A stretch of 64,000 nucleotides of DNA, taken from the NCBI GenBank assembly GCA_963575745.1, contig CAUYUJ010007202.1, forward strand, positions 82,501 through 146,500. Reading direction: 5' to 3'. Both the position numbers and the translations under genes were made by a program. Origin of the DNA: Prorocentrum cordatum (Eukaryota; Sar; Dinophyceae; Prorocentrales; Prorocentraceae). This document shows, piece by piece, positions 1 through 10,095 of the stretch. Position 1 is the first letter of the stretch. The number at the start of each line of letters is the position of its first letter. Under the pieces are notes generated by a model. That model was not told the origin of the DNA. It worked only from the letters and a program-made list of their open reading frames with translations, and did no database searches.

Positions 1-560
1 GGCGCATGCTGCAGCTGCGCGGGGGTGCCGCAGGTGTGCCTGGCGGGGGGGGGAAGGGGGGAGGCGATGAGGAGGAGGAGCGAACGTCGCTGCAGGGGTG
101 CGACGTCCATGACCCTACGCCCAGCGATCGCGTGCTATCCGGAGACAGCGCAGCACATGATCGGGGCCAGAGCCAGTCTGGTGGCGAAGCACACCATACA
201 GTTGACGCAAGTCTGCCATTCGATCTATAGTAACCTCGAACGAGAATTCTGGGCTGTCTGGTTGGTATTCTGCTACATCAGCTAACGCTAGACGGTGCAG
301 GACTGACTCATGGGCACGGAAGCGAGGCATGCACATTGCCCACAAGGCCGACCTACATGTGGTATGATTGCGGAGATCGTCTCTAGCATCGTCGTCAGGA
401 CAACCGAAACACACACCTGGCCGTTTGGTTTGGGGTGACGTGCATTCGGGCCGCTGTGGGTCAGCCTCCTGCTAGAAACTTGAAAACCGCCCATCGGACA
501 CCAGTGGGCCTGTTCTGCAGCGCTGCGCGGAGAGCCAGCCAGCGCAGGCGGAGAGTCGCG
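1..560. other. No recognisable gene
   Basis: Nothing here can be assigned. The first 25 bases read RMLQLRG on the plus strand, similar to the RVLRLRG segment that opens the quasi-RRM near 59.3 kb, but the piece is cut by the window edge and too short to call. Confidence 0.4.
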
Positions 561-571
561 AGGGGCGGCGA

Positions 572-700
572 TGAGGAGGAGGAGGAGGAGGAGGAGGAGG
601 AGGAGGAGGAGGAGGAGGATCGATGCAACAAGCTTGGCCCTTCACGTCTGATCAACGTCAAAAAGGAGGAGCAGGAGGAGGAGGAGGAGGGGGGGAGGCG
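572..700. repeat. (GGA)n microsatellites
   Basis: A pure GGA run of about 48 bp (572-619) and a second, interrupted run (about 664-698). Long reading frames across them are poly-Glu or poly-Ser artefacts. Confidence 0.9.
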
Positions 701-742
701 ATGAGGAGAAGACGGAGAGGAAAGAAGGGGATAGGGGAAACC

Positions 743-896
743 AAAAAGTACCGATACCACCACTCCCCGGACGCCTCCCGAGGTGCGTTCCGACGAGGCT
801 TTCGGGGCGAATCCAGCGGTGAGTGGCGACGAGGGCCACCCAGGATGCCCAAAAGGGGAAAAACGAGGGGAGGGTAGCGGTGTGGGCACGTGCCCT
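743..896. repeat. Foldback element family G, copy 1
   Basis: The left end (AAAAAGTACCGATAC) is the imperfect reverse complement of the right end (GTGGGCACGTGCCCTC). A homologous copy lies at 45734-45884 with the same internal text (GTGCGTTC, GGCGAATCCAGC, CCCAAAA.GGGGAAAA). Two copies plus terminal inverted repeats suggest a MITE-like element. Confidence 0.7.
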
Positions 897-1069
897 CCCC
901 TAAGGGGGAGGGAAGGAGGGAATTCGCTGGAATCCGCTGGTATCCGCACAGCGGGAACGAACTCAGCGAGGACGCCTCGAGATGTAAAGCCAAGACCCAT
1001 CCCGAATGCTGCAATAGTCCCTCCCTTCAGGGGCCCTCGTCAAAGGTTTGAACAAGAATTGATAGCATT

Positions 1070-1300
1070 CCTGGAAGTGCCCCATCGGAAGATGACCGTC
1101 TGAGAATCCTCAACCCTGGGACCCCAACCCCGCGAGTCAACATGAAAACATGACTGCCGCGTCCTGGCAACCCTAAATCGTTCCTGAGCGCCATTCCTGG
1201 GACGTCAGCATCACGAACCTACATAGTTGTTGCGTCCTGACAAGTATGAACCGTGCCAGGACACCATTACTGGGACGTCAACCGAACGAGCCCTTGAAAC
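1070..1300 (+). repeat. Dispersed module related to 56.6 kb
   Basis: Shares GACCGTCTGAGAATC and repeated GGGACGTCA / GTTGCGTCCTGACAA text with 56595-56830. Weaker relatives occur near 42.05-42.2 kb. Within the module the GTTGCGTCCTG segment is repeated, so it is itself partly tandem. No coding potential is seen. Confidence 0.65.
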
Positions 1301-1329
1301 TGAGGCAGTTTAAAAGACGAGCGTGCGCG

Positions 1330-1565
1330 GCGCTATGGCGAGAACAACATGTTGAAAAGGAGCCGCCCTCCATCATAGAAGCTGAGGCACAATGTTCAAG
1401 CGAATAGGCGCAGCGCGACAGGAGAGCCACAGTTTAATAATGACCGCCCTACATCCTCGAAACTGTGGCAAACATCTGCGGCGCAAAAGCGAAAACCACA
1501 TTTTGAAAACATGCCGCCCTCCATTCTTGAAGCTGTAGCAAATCCCACGCTTCAGGGTTATAAGC
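1330..1565 (-). repeat. ~83-bp repeat family, reversed copies
   Basis: Units carrying GCCGCCCTCCAT, GAAGCTGTAGCAAA and GCGCAAAAGCGA repeat about three times. They are the reverse complement of the 83-bp tandem array at 41690-42050. Confidence 0.65.
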
Positions 1566-2251
1566 GGTGAGTAAATCTCCGGCAAGACGCCCAGACCGCC
1601 GTACCAGAACGTCTGGGGGTGCGACATAGATGAGTTAGGTATAAGGAAAAGAGATGGAAGAGAACGAGGAGGCAAGAGGAGCAAGGAGAGAGGAGAAGGA
1701 GGCGGAGCAGGAGGAGGCGGAGAAGAATCAGGAGGAGCAGGAGGAGGAAGGAGCAGAGCAGGAGGAGGACGAGCAGAGCAGGAGCAAGACATGCATCATG
1801 CTCGGCACTAGGGCGAGGGCTACAGCTTGAGAACGGTCAGCCCTCCATGCTTGTGACTGCTTCGAACGGTTCAGACCGGTGTGCGCGGCACGGATGGGAC
1901 GCACAGAGACAAACCGATGCTCGATGTTCTCCTGGGAGGCGCGCGTCCGACCCAAAGATATAGTACACCCCATCTTGTAGTGGATCGTTTCCCGAGCGGT
2001 GTGGCCAGGAAGCGTCCGCCACGACGCACATCCGGCCAGGCGACGCACACACAGTATAAGCACGTTGGGGTGACGCCGAACGGAGGCAAAGAGCACACGG
2101 TGAGAACCGCTCGCCCTCCGTCCGTGGAACTGTGCGGCATGCGACTGTTCGGGATCGCGCGTTCCTGACAGTCCTCCAGCGGAGCGTCCAGAACGCCCTG
2201 CCGACGCGCCGGGCAGTGCGACAAGACGAACTTGTTTAAAAGGAAGTTGAA
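1566..2251. other. Purine-rich tract and further ~83-bp family copies
   Basis: Bases 1640-1795 are an AGG/AGC purine tract. Bases 1800-2140 hold more degenerate copies of the ~83-bp family (GAGAACGGTCAGCCCTCCAT, then a repeat near 2100). No gene is recognised. Confidence 0.5.
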
Positions 2252-2624
2252 TGTAGGAGGAGGAGGGGAAGGAGGAGGAGGAGGAGGAGGAGGAGGAGGG
2301 AGGAAGAGGAGACGGATGCGATAGACACAGCTCGCCCCGAGGTTCAATCCCGGCCTATCAGCAGAAAGAGAAGGGGAAGGAAGGAGTGAGAAGGCAGGGG
2401 TTGACCTGCCTCCGAAAATGCAGGCTCCAAACTGAAAAAGACCACACAACGCGGGGAAACCGCCGAGCGAGGAGCCCGAAGACGCTCCTCCCCCTCCTCC
2501 CCTCTAGAGCCTCGCCCCCTCAAAGAATCCCCGACTACCCTCTGAAATCACCTACTTGTCATCCTCCTCCTCCCTCCTCCTCCTCCTCCTCCTCCTCCTC
2601 CAGCTGGCGTACCAGGCTTAAGGC
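2252..2624. other. GGA and TCC tracts with unassigned spacer
   Basis: (GGA)n lies at about 2252-2312 and (TCC)n at 2566-2602. The spacer holds GGTTCAATCCC, which resembles a tRNA B box, but the flanks do not pair into a T-stem, so no tRNA is called. Confidence 0.6.
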
Positions 2625-3505
2625 TTGATTGCCAGCTGGCGGGAGGAGCCAACATTCTTCAGGGGTATCGGAGTCCCAACCCCGAGGGACGCGACACAAG
2701 GCACCGCGAGGGATGGCGGCGCTGCGCAGGTGAGCGAATGCGTGGCGATGCTGTTCGGCGAGGTGCTCACCATCTTCCTTTGTCATATGGTTGGAGTGGT
2801 ACAGTATAATCCACAACATGCATGGGGGGAGCGGTGCGAGGACATCAGCAGGGAGCTGAAGAAGTGGCAGCTGATCACGCTGACGGGCACGAAGAGAACA
2901 GCAGATTGGAAGCACCCAGCAGCAAAACAGCAATTACCAAATCATTGGGCAATTCACTGTGGATGGAGACGGAGCTGCTGGATGAACAACAGTTGTGGAA
3001 TCAGCTTCCTGCTGTCGAATCAACTGCCGAGGACATGTCTTAATCAGATACACCACCCACCACTGGGACTACGAGGAAGAGCGGCAGCAATACGACTGAA
3101 GCTGGACAAGATGGACATTCTTCTAATTGGAACGTACTACGCGCCAGTGGGGAAGAAGACCAATGACGAGTTGGCGAAGCGCATTTCTTCTTGGGTGGAA
3201 AATATATGTGATCGACATGGACGCATCACGACGATTATTTGGTGTGCAGACTGTAATTCAGATTTTGGATTGGCTCGGGGCCCTACTGGAGCAGTTGAGT
3301 TTACGAAAGGTACGGCGATCGGAGGATGCGAACCGAAGATCGAGAATGGAAATGGGAGAGAGATTAGACGCACATACTTGAGTACACATTTCATATTCAG
3401 ACGACTTTCGTCCGCGAGCTGGGCAGCACTTGTTTTGGAGAAAAAGGGCAAAGTCGAATCGACCATACCATGATACCAGACGGAGCAACAGCGGCAACCA
3501 AATAA
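2625..3505 (+). pseudogene. RE1 endonuclease/exonuclease/phosphatase (EEP) domain, broken
   Basis: The apurinic-like endonuclease of LINEs nicks target DNA for reverse transcription. Frame 3 carries LTGTKR near residue 85, GRAAAIRL, then ILLIGTYYAPVG and IIWCADCNSDFG, matching the central strands and the D-x-N site of EEP nucleases. Around 3420 the homology moves to another frame reading GQSRIDHTMIPDG, the C-terminal S-x-I-D-H-x-x motif. That frame meets TAA at 3503-3505 and then continues with RDPIPVALV, like the SDHRPL ending. The domain therefore has at least one frameshift and one stop. The N-terminal third is poorly conserved. Assignment to EEP is fairly secure; activity is not expected. 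Confidence 0.7.
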
Positions 3506-4767
3506 TGCAGAACACTACCAATTGCGGGACGACGATTTCAACCTATACGGCATCTCGAACAACGAGATCCTATTCCAGTCGCCTTGGTTATTACTTGCAA
3601 TACTTATTTGAGAGGGCAGCGCTGGCCAGTGCGAATTGACCGAAATGAGTTGACGAAATGTTTACGCAAGGGCACTCGAAATGTTTACGCGAAGATCTTT
3701 TTCAACGGATCGAACAGCTGCAGCAGAACATTGAGGAGGAGAGATGGCAGCAAGCAAAGAACAGACACACGCCAGATGATATGTGGGACATTCTTCGAGG
3801 ATCTGTGAACAAGGCCATGGAGGAGATTTTTCCACAGGGAGTTAAAGTTCAACCTGAATGAATGGTCGCAGCTACTCAATTGCGAATGGAATTGTTGGAC
3901 AAGCGAAGGGACCTGAAGCAGGCGATGGGGCACAGTTCATACGAGGAGTTAGAGCGGATTCAGGCCCAGCTCAAAGAGATCACGGCGACCTTGAAAAGTG
4001 AAAGAGATATTAGAGACAAACGAAGAAAAGCTGAGCTGGTGGAGGCGATGTGCACTGCAGCAGAAGAAAGAAACTTTGCAGAACTACATGCCTTACGTTG
4101 TCAATACAGCGGTACTGGACGTGGACCACGCAAGAGATATTTTTACTCACCGCGAACAAATATGGAAGCGCAGGAATGGGGCAGTGAGTTGAAGAAAGAC
4201 GGCAAAGATGGAGGACTCAAAGCAGAAGTTATTGATTATTCAGAAATGGAGAAAGAGTACTGCTTGGGAGTCGGCAACGACGGCAAGGGTGACACCAGAT
4301 TTGTGGATGCAGAGTTGATGGAAGATGTACGCGAAGATAGAAGAGCTTTAGTACGATATTTGAGAAAGACTTGCAAGCGCAGAGCGTATCCAGCATGGGG
4401 TTTACCAAGTGAGATGGCGCTGCTGATCGAGAAACCGTTGGAGAACATTAAGGACCCGAACGAAGCCAGCGAGAGAGTGGCAGCGGTTTTGAGCAGAAAA
4501 CAGAACGCGGAAGACGCAGAGGTTCCGCAGACCAACAAAGGCCGGGCTCTTTTGATGAAGATGGGTTGGATACCAGGATCGGCGCTGGGAGCGAACCCTC
4601 AAAGAGAAGCAGCAGAAGCAGTACTACCAGCTTATTTGATTGTTCGAAGACATTTCAGAGCGGGACTTGGCACCGAGGTGATGAGTTGCAAAGCCGAGCT
4701 TTTCCAGAAAAGGTACTCGGAGTATATGGTTAAGATCAGGACTTGCGAGGCCGTACCGATTGATTGA
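3506..4767 (+). pseudogene. RE1 linker between endonuclease and reverse transcriptase
   Basis: After the EEP end, coding-like sequence passes to frame 1 near 3680 (RIEQLQQNIEEERWQQ) and runs to TGA at 3859-3861. It then continues in the same frame for 301 codons (3862-4767). The protein is highly charged and predicted helical, rich in K, E and R, as in the EEP-RT spacer of many LINEs. The frame closes at 4767, and reverse transcriptase similarity resumes one frame over within about 40 bases. No independent function is recognised. An alternative is that the 301-codon stretch is the N-terminal part of the reverse transcriptase ORF. Confidence 0.6.
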
Positions 4768-6946
4768 TTGTCTAAGAGCATCATCATTCAGCATGGACAG
4801 GAGTAACGGGAAGCCAGGCATCCTTGGACGCCGTGTGATGCATTGCTTTTGCACCTGGTCGATGGGCTTCCACAGCGGCATTCACAAACGAGTTCCAGCT
4901 ATTACAAGACCTTATTGGGCACATGGAGGGCTTGGGAAGAAGTGTCGAGAGGACGCCTTGATTACGACGATGAGTTGCAGATGGCGCATTTTATCATTGG
5001 GTCATAGCCACATCACCACGAACGTTGATTGCACGAGCGCTTTTGGATTTACCTCAAGAGAGAAGTTGGAAGAAGTTGCGAGAAGTCAGAGTTTGGAGAA
5101 ATACTTTCCTTTTGCAGTGGGAACTTTCGAGCACGCATCAATGGTTATCAGAGGCAGCGACGAGGAGATTAGCCTGATGCCGAAAAGTGGAAGCCAGATG
5201 GGTTTTTGTCTTGCACCGAGAGATTTCAATGACTGCTACAACCCCCTAATTGACAAGTGGAACGGGCATCTCAAGGAACAGGACATCACTTACGGTTTGC
5301 TGAGGACAAGGAGCCCGACGATGAAGACAGGAGAGGAAGTTGATATTGGTTTGGCCACTTTTATGGACGATGTGACGCGCACACATGTTTGGTTGGGCAC
5401 TCCGAGCGTCAAAGAGGCGGCATCGAAGATCAACTACGCGACGGAGCAGCTGGAAAAGGGGATGTCAGAAGGAGGTTATCACTTGAATGCTGATAAAACA
5501 CACCACCTTGTCGGTCTGCGAGGAACGGGAGCTCAAGCTACGATGCGCCGATTACATCAGAAGCAGCATGGCGTCAAGGGCGAGGTCCAGAGGCACATGA
5601 GAATGCTAGGGCCCTACCTAGCAGCCGACGGGACCATCACTGATGAGGTGAGGCGGAGGGGCGAGGCGATGTATCGAGCTTGGAGAGAAGGAGGAGTTTT
5701 CTCGAAAGCAAAAGAACTAAAGAAACCAAAAAGGTTGATGTTTCAGAGTTTGGTTCAGGGGGCGGCCCTTTCAAGGATGACTACGATGGTGCTTGAACCG
5801 CAGCACAACGCGCACTTGAACAGAATCATGATTAAGCTGCTAAGAAGTCTAGCCGGGGGAAACTGCAGCTGGGTCACGCCTGAGAGGAACACAAAATCGA
5901 TGAGCACGTTCGAGGTTTTCGAGTATTGGAGCATCAACGACACGGCCACGGAGCTTTTTATTCGACGTGTTAAAAGATATCAGAGCTGCGGGAGGTTTCC
6001 AGAAGCAGCAAAACAGGTTCTTGCATCAATATACGGTAACACGCTGATGGAGGAGGTGGAGGGTATAAGTAGACTTGATTCTTGCAGTAGAGTTTATCAC
6101 GACAGCAAGCCGTGGGCGAAGCTGGTCCAGGACGATTTGAAGTTGCTGGCGATTCTCAGCGAAGAATTCTGTGAATGGTATCCCGACGATGGGAGAGATT
6201 GGCTGCTATTTGTGGAAGGTACCGAGAAAAATGTAAAATGCTGCTCTACCGATGTCCTCATCGTCCGCTCGCATTCGAGACGCCTTAGAAAGATGGGGAA
6301 GGAGGAGGTCAGCATGACGGAGGACAAAAACACAGACGATATGGACAAAGCAGACGAAGGTCACGGTGAACTTCAACAAGTGGGCGGACGTCAGCCCGTT
6401 CGAGGGCGGCGACGCGATGGAGGAGGGCCTCAGGATCGAGGAGGTTCGCAACGCCTTCCTGCAGGCGATGAAGAAGAACGGAGCGGAAAAGATGCAGGGC
6501 CAGGCGCCGAAGTCCGAGATCGTCAGGGTGGTGGAGAGGCAGCTCCGCGCCAACCTGGATCGCTGAGCGGTGAGCCAACCAGCAGTGTGCCAGCAGATAG
6601 TGCAGCAGACAGGCACGGGACTCCTGAAAAGGGGGACAGCGGCCAGGCGACATCTTCCCGAGGTGGGGGAGATGGCGCCCAGCCGAGCGAGTCAAGGGGT
6701 TCCAGGGGTCCCAGATGCCAGCCAATCCAGTATACTCTTATTCCTACTCCTGTGCCTCCGAGCCTCCCCTCTTCTTCGTCCTCGACTATTCCCCCTGCTC
6801 GAGCTATCGTTTCGCAGCATGCTTCGAGTGATCCTAGCATTCTAGCTAATTTGGAGCGCATGGCAGCAGCAGGTAGCAGCAAAGCGAGAGAGATGGTAGC
6901 AGACGCTTACAGGCTGATGCGTCGTCCTCCTCCCCGCGCCCCATAG
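4760..6946 (+). CDS. RE1 reverse transcriptase ORF (728 codons)
   Basis: Reverse transcriptase for target-primed copying of the element RNA. Motifs run in order: NGKPGILGRR, VDCTSAFGF (motif A, Asp codon 5027-5029), SGSQMGFCLAPRDF (motif B-like), LATFMDDVTRTH (motif C, FMDD at 5360-5371), then LNADKTHHLVGLR (motif D/E). After these come MLGPYLAADGTI and a long helical thumb-like region to about 6300, as in LINE reverse transcriptases. The fingers N-terminal to NGKPG are shortened or in the previous frame, so the start at 4760 is probably not a true start. Beyond about 6345 the frame becomes Gly/Arg/Ser-rich and GC-rich, and may not belong to the same protein. Catalytic Asp residues are intact. 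Confidence 0.75.
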   Translation: MIDCLRASSFSMDRSNGKPGILGRRVMHCFCTWSMGFHSGIHKRVPAITRPYWAHGGLGKKCREDALITTMSCRWRILSLGHSHITTNVDCTSAFGFTSREKLEEVARSQSLEKYFPFAVGTFEHASMVIRGSDEEISLMPKSGSQMGFCLAPRDFNDCYNPLIDKWNGHLKEQDITYGLLRTRSPTMKTGEEVDIGLATFMDDVTRTHVWLGTPSVKEAASKINYATEQLEKGMSEGGYHLNADKTHHLVGLRGTGAQATMRRLHQKQHGVKGEVQRHMRMLGPYLAADGTITDEVRRRGEAMYRAWREGGVFSKAKELKKPKRLMFQSLVQGAALSRMTTMVLEPQHNAHLNRIMIKLLRSLAGGNCSWVTPERNTKSMSTFEVFEYWSINDTATELFIRRVKRYQSCGRFPEAAKQVLASIYGNTLMEEVEGISRLDSCSRVYHDSKPWAKLVQDDLKLLAILSEEFCEWYPDDGRDWLLFVEGTEKNVKCCSTDVLIVRSHSRRLRKMGKEEVSMTEDKNTDDMDKADEGHGELQQVGGRQPVRGRRRDGGGPQDRGGSQRLPAGDEEERSGKDAGPGAEVRDRQGGGEAAPRQPGSLSGEPTSSVPADSAADRHGTPEKGDSGQATSSRGGGDGAQPSESRGSRGPRCQPIQYTLIPTPVPPSLPSSSSSTIPPARAIVSQHASSDPSILANLERMAAAGSSKAREMVADAYRLMRRPPPRAP
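6345..6566 (+). CDS. GC-rich ORF overlapping the RE1 end, unknown function
   Basis: In the third frame, WTKQTKVTVNFNKWADVSP begins a stretch of about 73 codons ending at the stop at 6564-6566, with GC-ending codons and an amphipathic helix-like tail (RIEEVRNAFLQAMKKNG, KSEIVRVVERQL). Codon usage is unlike the AT-rich reverse transcriptase just upstream and like a host nuclear gene. The -ACGAAG|GT- context at 6359 could be an acceptor. It may be a host exon joined to the element, or a second element ORF. No family was recognised. It overlaps the tail of the 728-codon frame, and only one of the two is likely real. Confidence 0.4.
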   Translation, partial: TKQTKVTVNFNKWADVSPFEGGDAMEEGLRIEEVRNAFLQAMKKNGAEKMQGQAPKSEIVRVVERQLRANLDR

Positions 6947-7344
6947 GAGGCAGGTGGAGGAGCCTTATTTTTCCGAGGTGTGAAGCGGTGGGATCATGCT
7001 TATGCATCCCTGCCGACGGTCCACTGGAGCGAGAGGCTAGCAGGTCTCTCACTTCAGCGGGCTAGGCTGCGGTATAGAAGCGTTAGCCCCTCGTCCGCTT
7101 TCAAGTGTCACGCAGGGGGCACTCCATAAGGCAGAGCATCGCCCTTAGATGAGCAGGCCGTCGCACTGAGACGCATCGCCCCCCCAGCGTTCCATCCATC
7201 CATCCATCCATCCATCCATCCACCTCCTCCTCCTCCTCCTCCTCCTCCTCCTCCCTCCTCCTCCTCCTCCCTCCTCCTCCTCCTCCCTCCTCCTCCTCCT
7301 CCTTCTCCTCCTCCTCCTCCTCATCCTCATCACCCTCTTTCTTC
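6947..7344 (+). repeat. RE1 3' flank, (CATC)n and (TCC)n
   Basis: Unique non-coding sequence to about 7190, then CATC repeats (7195-7222), then an interrupted TCC array to about 7325. No gene is seen. Confidence 0.7.
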
Positions 7345-7502
7345 CCCTCGTCCCTCACCCTCTTCTCCCAGACCCGTGCTCTCGCATGGGGCACGGGCCG
7401 TGTCTGGGCATCCCCATGCGCAAGGGATGCCTGCGGGTGGCCCTCAGGGCGTCCTCGTAGGAGAGCACCGGCTTGCCCGCCTCCTTCGATCCGAGAAACT
7501 GT
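7345..7502 (-). CDS. Candidate exon, unknown protein
   Basis: On the minus strand, after a possible acceptor (TGTAAAAACAG) at about 7503, the sequence reads FLGSKEAGKPVLSYEDALRA and continues TRRHPLRMGMPRHGPCPMRE to a TGA near 7358. Codons are GC-ending and the composition is balanced, unlike the repeats on both sides. No family was recognised. It could be the last exon of a minus-strand gene whose other exons lie beyond the satellite DNA to the right, or a chance frame. Confidence 0.3.
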
Positions 7503-7680
7503 TTTTACACACATATAATACAAATATACATATATATATATATATATATACAAATAGACGCACATCTATATATACATATCTATATATATATACAAATATA
7601 TACAAATATACGCATACATAGAATACAAAGATACAAATATACGCATACATAGATATATTTGATCCCAGGCTCCGGGCCCA
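7503..7680. repeat. AT-rich ATATA/ACAAATATA microsatellite
   Basis: TA and ACAAATATA repeats with near-duplicate segments (ATACGCATACATAGA occurs twice). Non-coding. Confidence 0.85.
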
Positions 7681-7755
7681 CGGCCCCCCCCCCCCAGATG
7701 GTATGGTCCCAGGATTCCTCGGGCCCCCCCCCCCCCCAGATGGTATGATCCCAGA

Positions 7756-7796
<41 letters not shown>

Positions 7797-8030
7797 CGAC
7801 GGCGACGGCGACGGCGACGACTACGACGACTGCGACGACGACGACGACGACGACGCGACGACGACGACCACGACGACGACGACGGCTGCGGCGGCGACAA
7901 CGCCGGCGGCGGCGGCGGCGACGACGACGATGACGACGACGACGACGACGAGGACGACGAGGACGACGACGACGACGAGGACGAGGAGGACGACGAGGAC
8001 GACGAGGACGACGACGACGACGATGACGAC
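7681..8030. repeat. Duplicated poly-C unit followed by a GAC array
   Basis: CCCAGATGGTATGRTCCCAG is present twice (about 7691 and 7735), separated by a poly-C run. It is followed by about 270 bp of GAC/GGC trinucleotide repeats, which translate as homopolymers in every frame. Confidence 0.85.
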
Positions 8031-8284
8031 CTCTGAACCACCACAGCACCACACCACATCCAGAGGGGGGGGGAGGGGGGCACCGCAGCGCAGCACCACG
8101 CCACGCCCACCTCTGAACCACCACAGCACCACACCACATCCATAGGGGGGGAGGGAGACACCGCAGCGCAGCACCACGCCACGCCCACAGGGGGGGCGGG
8201 GGGGACCATCGCGCGGGGGGGGGGCCCAATGGCATCAGCATTGGGGGGGAGGGTGGGGGGGGCCCAAGCCCTGGACCATATATA
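8031..8284. repeat. 80-bp tandem duplication and poly-G tract
   Basis: CTCTGAACCACCACAGCACC starts at 8031 and again at 8111 (period 80). The unit carries CACCGCAGCGCAGCACCACG. It is followed by G-rich sequence to 8270. Confidence 0.85.
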
Positions 8285-8569
8285 TAGTACGCAATAACAA
8301 AAACATAGATGCATGTGCACATGAGCGTGCGCAGCTTTGCACGTGCACGGAATGTCAAATCGACGGAATCGAAACACCTGCATAGACACTGTATGTATGT
8401 ATACTTACATGTACAAGCGCATAAGAGCAGATCCTTAAACATAGACATGTACATGTACATATGCAGATACACGCACCTGAAATACACATATGCGTAAGTG
8501 CACACATAGGCATATAAACTTGAATCTACAAATTTCACAAACAGTGCCTGCCCTCAGGGCTTCTCTCTT
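8285..8569. other. ACATGTAC/ATACA-rich spacer
   Basis: Low-complexity alternating purine-pyrimidine sequence with many ACATGTACAT-like palindromes. No gene is seen. Confidence 0.7.
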
Positions 8570-9448
8570 CTGGTCCAAGGAATGTGGCTGGTGTGCCGCT
8601 CGGGCGGCTATATTGTCGCCGTCGCCGCCCAGTCGCCGCCTCGACCCCGCCCGTCGTCTGGGCCAGTGTGCCGCTTTGGCGGCTATGTTATCGCCGTCGC
8701 CGTCCCGTCGCCGCCTCGTTGCCGCCCGTCGTCTGGGCCAGTGTGGCGGTCTGGCGGCGATATTGTCGCCGTCGCCGCCCCGTCGCCGCCTCGTCGCCAC
8801 CACATAGGTTGCTCCACATAGATTGCCAAGTGCGATTGCACCATATAGATTGCACCACATAGAATGCACAGCATAGATTGTACCACATAGATTGCATTTA
8901 GTAATTCTTACTTCTCCTCTGAGAAACTGGGCCTTGAGGGCGGTCTGGCGGGCGCCCCGTCACCGCCTGGTCGCCGCCCGTTGTCTGGGCCGTGTGGGCG
9001 GTCTGGCGGCTATGTACTCGCCATCGCCGCCCCGTCATCGCCTCGTCGCCGCCCGTCGCCTGGGCAGTGTAGGCGGTCTGGCAGCTATGTACTCGCCGGT
9101 GCCGCCCCGTCGCCAATTCGTTGCCGCCTCGTCGCCGCCCGTCGCCGACGTTGGATGGCGCCGCATACGTCGCACGCAGGTTGCACGAATTTGTTCTCGC
9201 ACCTGCTGCGCGTATAATGATTGCTCACAACATAGATTGCACTACAGAGATTGCACAATATAGATGGCACCACATAGATTGCACAACCTATATTGCACAG
9301 CATCGATTGCATCACATCGATTGCACCACATATATTGCACAAGATATATTGCAACTCGTAGGTTCGTCTATATAGATTGCAGCACATCAGTTGGACGATT
9401 TTATACACACATATCTTTATATATATATATATATACATATATATATAC

Positions 9449-9479
<31 letters not shown>

Positions 9480-10095
9480 CATATATGTACATATATAGAT
9501 TCCATACAATGCTTGTATTTAGGGGTTAATACTTCTGCTGAGGGAACTGGGCCATGTTTTCGGTCCGGCGGCTATGTGGTCGCTGTCGCCGCCCCGTCGC
9601 CGCCCCGTCGCCGCCCGTGGTCTGGGCCGTGTCTTCGGTCTTGCGGCATCGTGGTCGCCATCGCCATCTCGTCGACGCCTCGTCGGCGACGTTGGGTTGC
9701 ACCACGCAGATTGCACCTAAGAATCACGCCTGCGGCGCGCCTATAGATCGCTCACAGCATAAACTGCACCACACACACACACAACATAAATTGCACCACC
9801 TAGACTGCACAACATATATTGCGGAATCACAAATACTGGCCCACAAACATTGCACCATACAGATTGCAACGCATATATTGCACAACGTGGGTTGCATCAC
9901 GTACATATATCCCACCTGGGTTGCACCACGCATGATGCACAACATAGACCTGTCAAACAATAAGGCACAACGTGTAGTGCAGAGCACAGATTGCACCGCA
10001 TAGGATGCACCGCATCTATTGCACACCATAGAGTGCGCACTATGGACAGCACAACATGGATCGCACGACATATATTGCACACCGTAGATTGATCC
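8570..10095. repeat. Composite satellite: CGCC modules alternating with TTGCACCACATAGA arrays
   Basis: Three GC-rich modules (about 8575-8800, 8935-9160, 9540-9690) contain GGCGGTCTGGCGGCTATGT and runs of TCGCCGCCCCGTCGCCGCCT ending CGTCTGGGCC. Between them, arrays of ~14-15-bp units near TTGCACCACATAGA fill 8805-8905, 9225-9400 and 9690-10095. A TA tract lies at 9418-9485. The same module order recurs at 59860-60210, and reversed TTGCACCACATAG arrays occur at 32805-32870 and 33700-33830. Reading frames here are repeat artefacts. Confidence 0.85.

Larger units (their letters stand above)
2625..7222 (+). mobile_element. RE1: decayed LINE-type retroelement
   Basis: Endonuclease (EEP) remnant, linker and reverse transcriptase occur in the order typical of non-LTR retrotransposons, all on the plus strand, in successive frames broken by frameshifts and stops. 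The element ends near a short CATC microsatellite (7195-7222), as many LINE copies do. Codons between about 2.9 and 6.3 kb are much richer in A and T than any other coding-like sequence in the window, which suggests different ancestry or a recently arrived family. The 5' end is not defined, and no target-site duplication was found by eye. Confidence 0.8.

Noticed and set aside
1-40. RMLQLRG as a second quasi-RRM exon end
   Set aside because: Cut by the window edge, seven residues only, and no downstream exon found.
2330-2365. tRNA-like B box (GGTTCAATCCC)
   Set aside because: No T-stem pairing and no A box, D-arm or acceptor stem nearby.
8570-10095. CRISPR-like array of short repeats
   Set aside because: The ~14-bp units are contiguous and degenerate, with no unique spacers, in a eukaryotic context.
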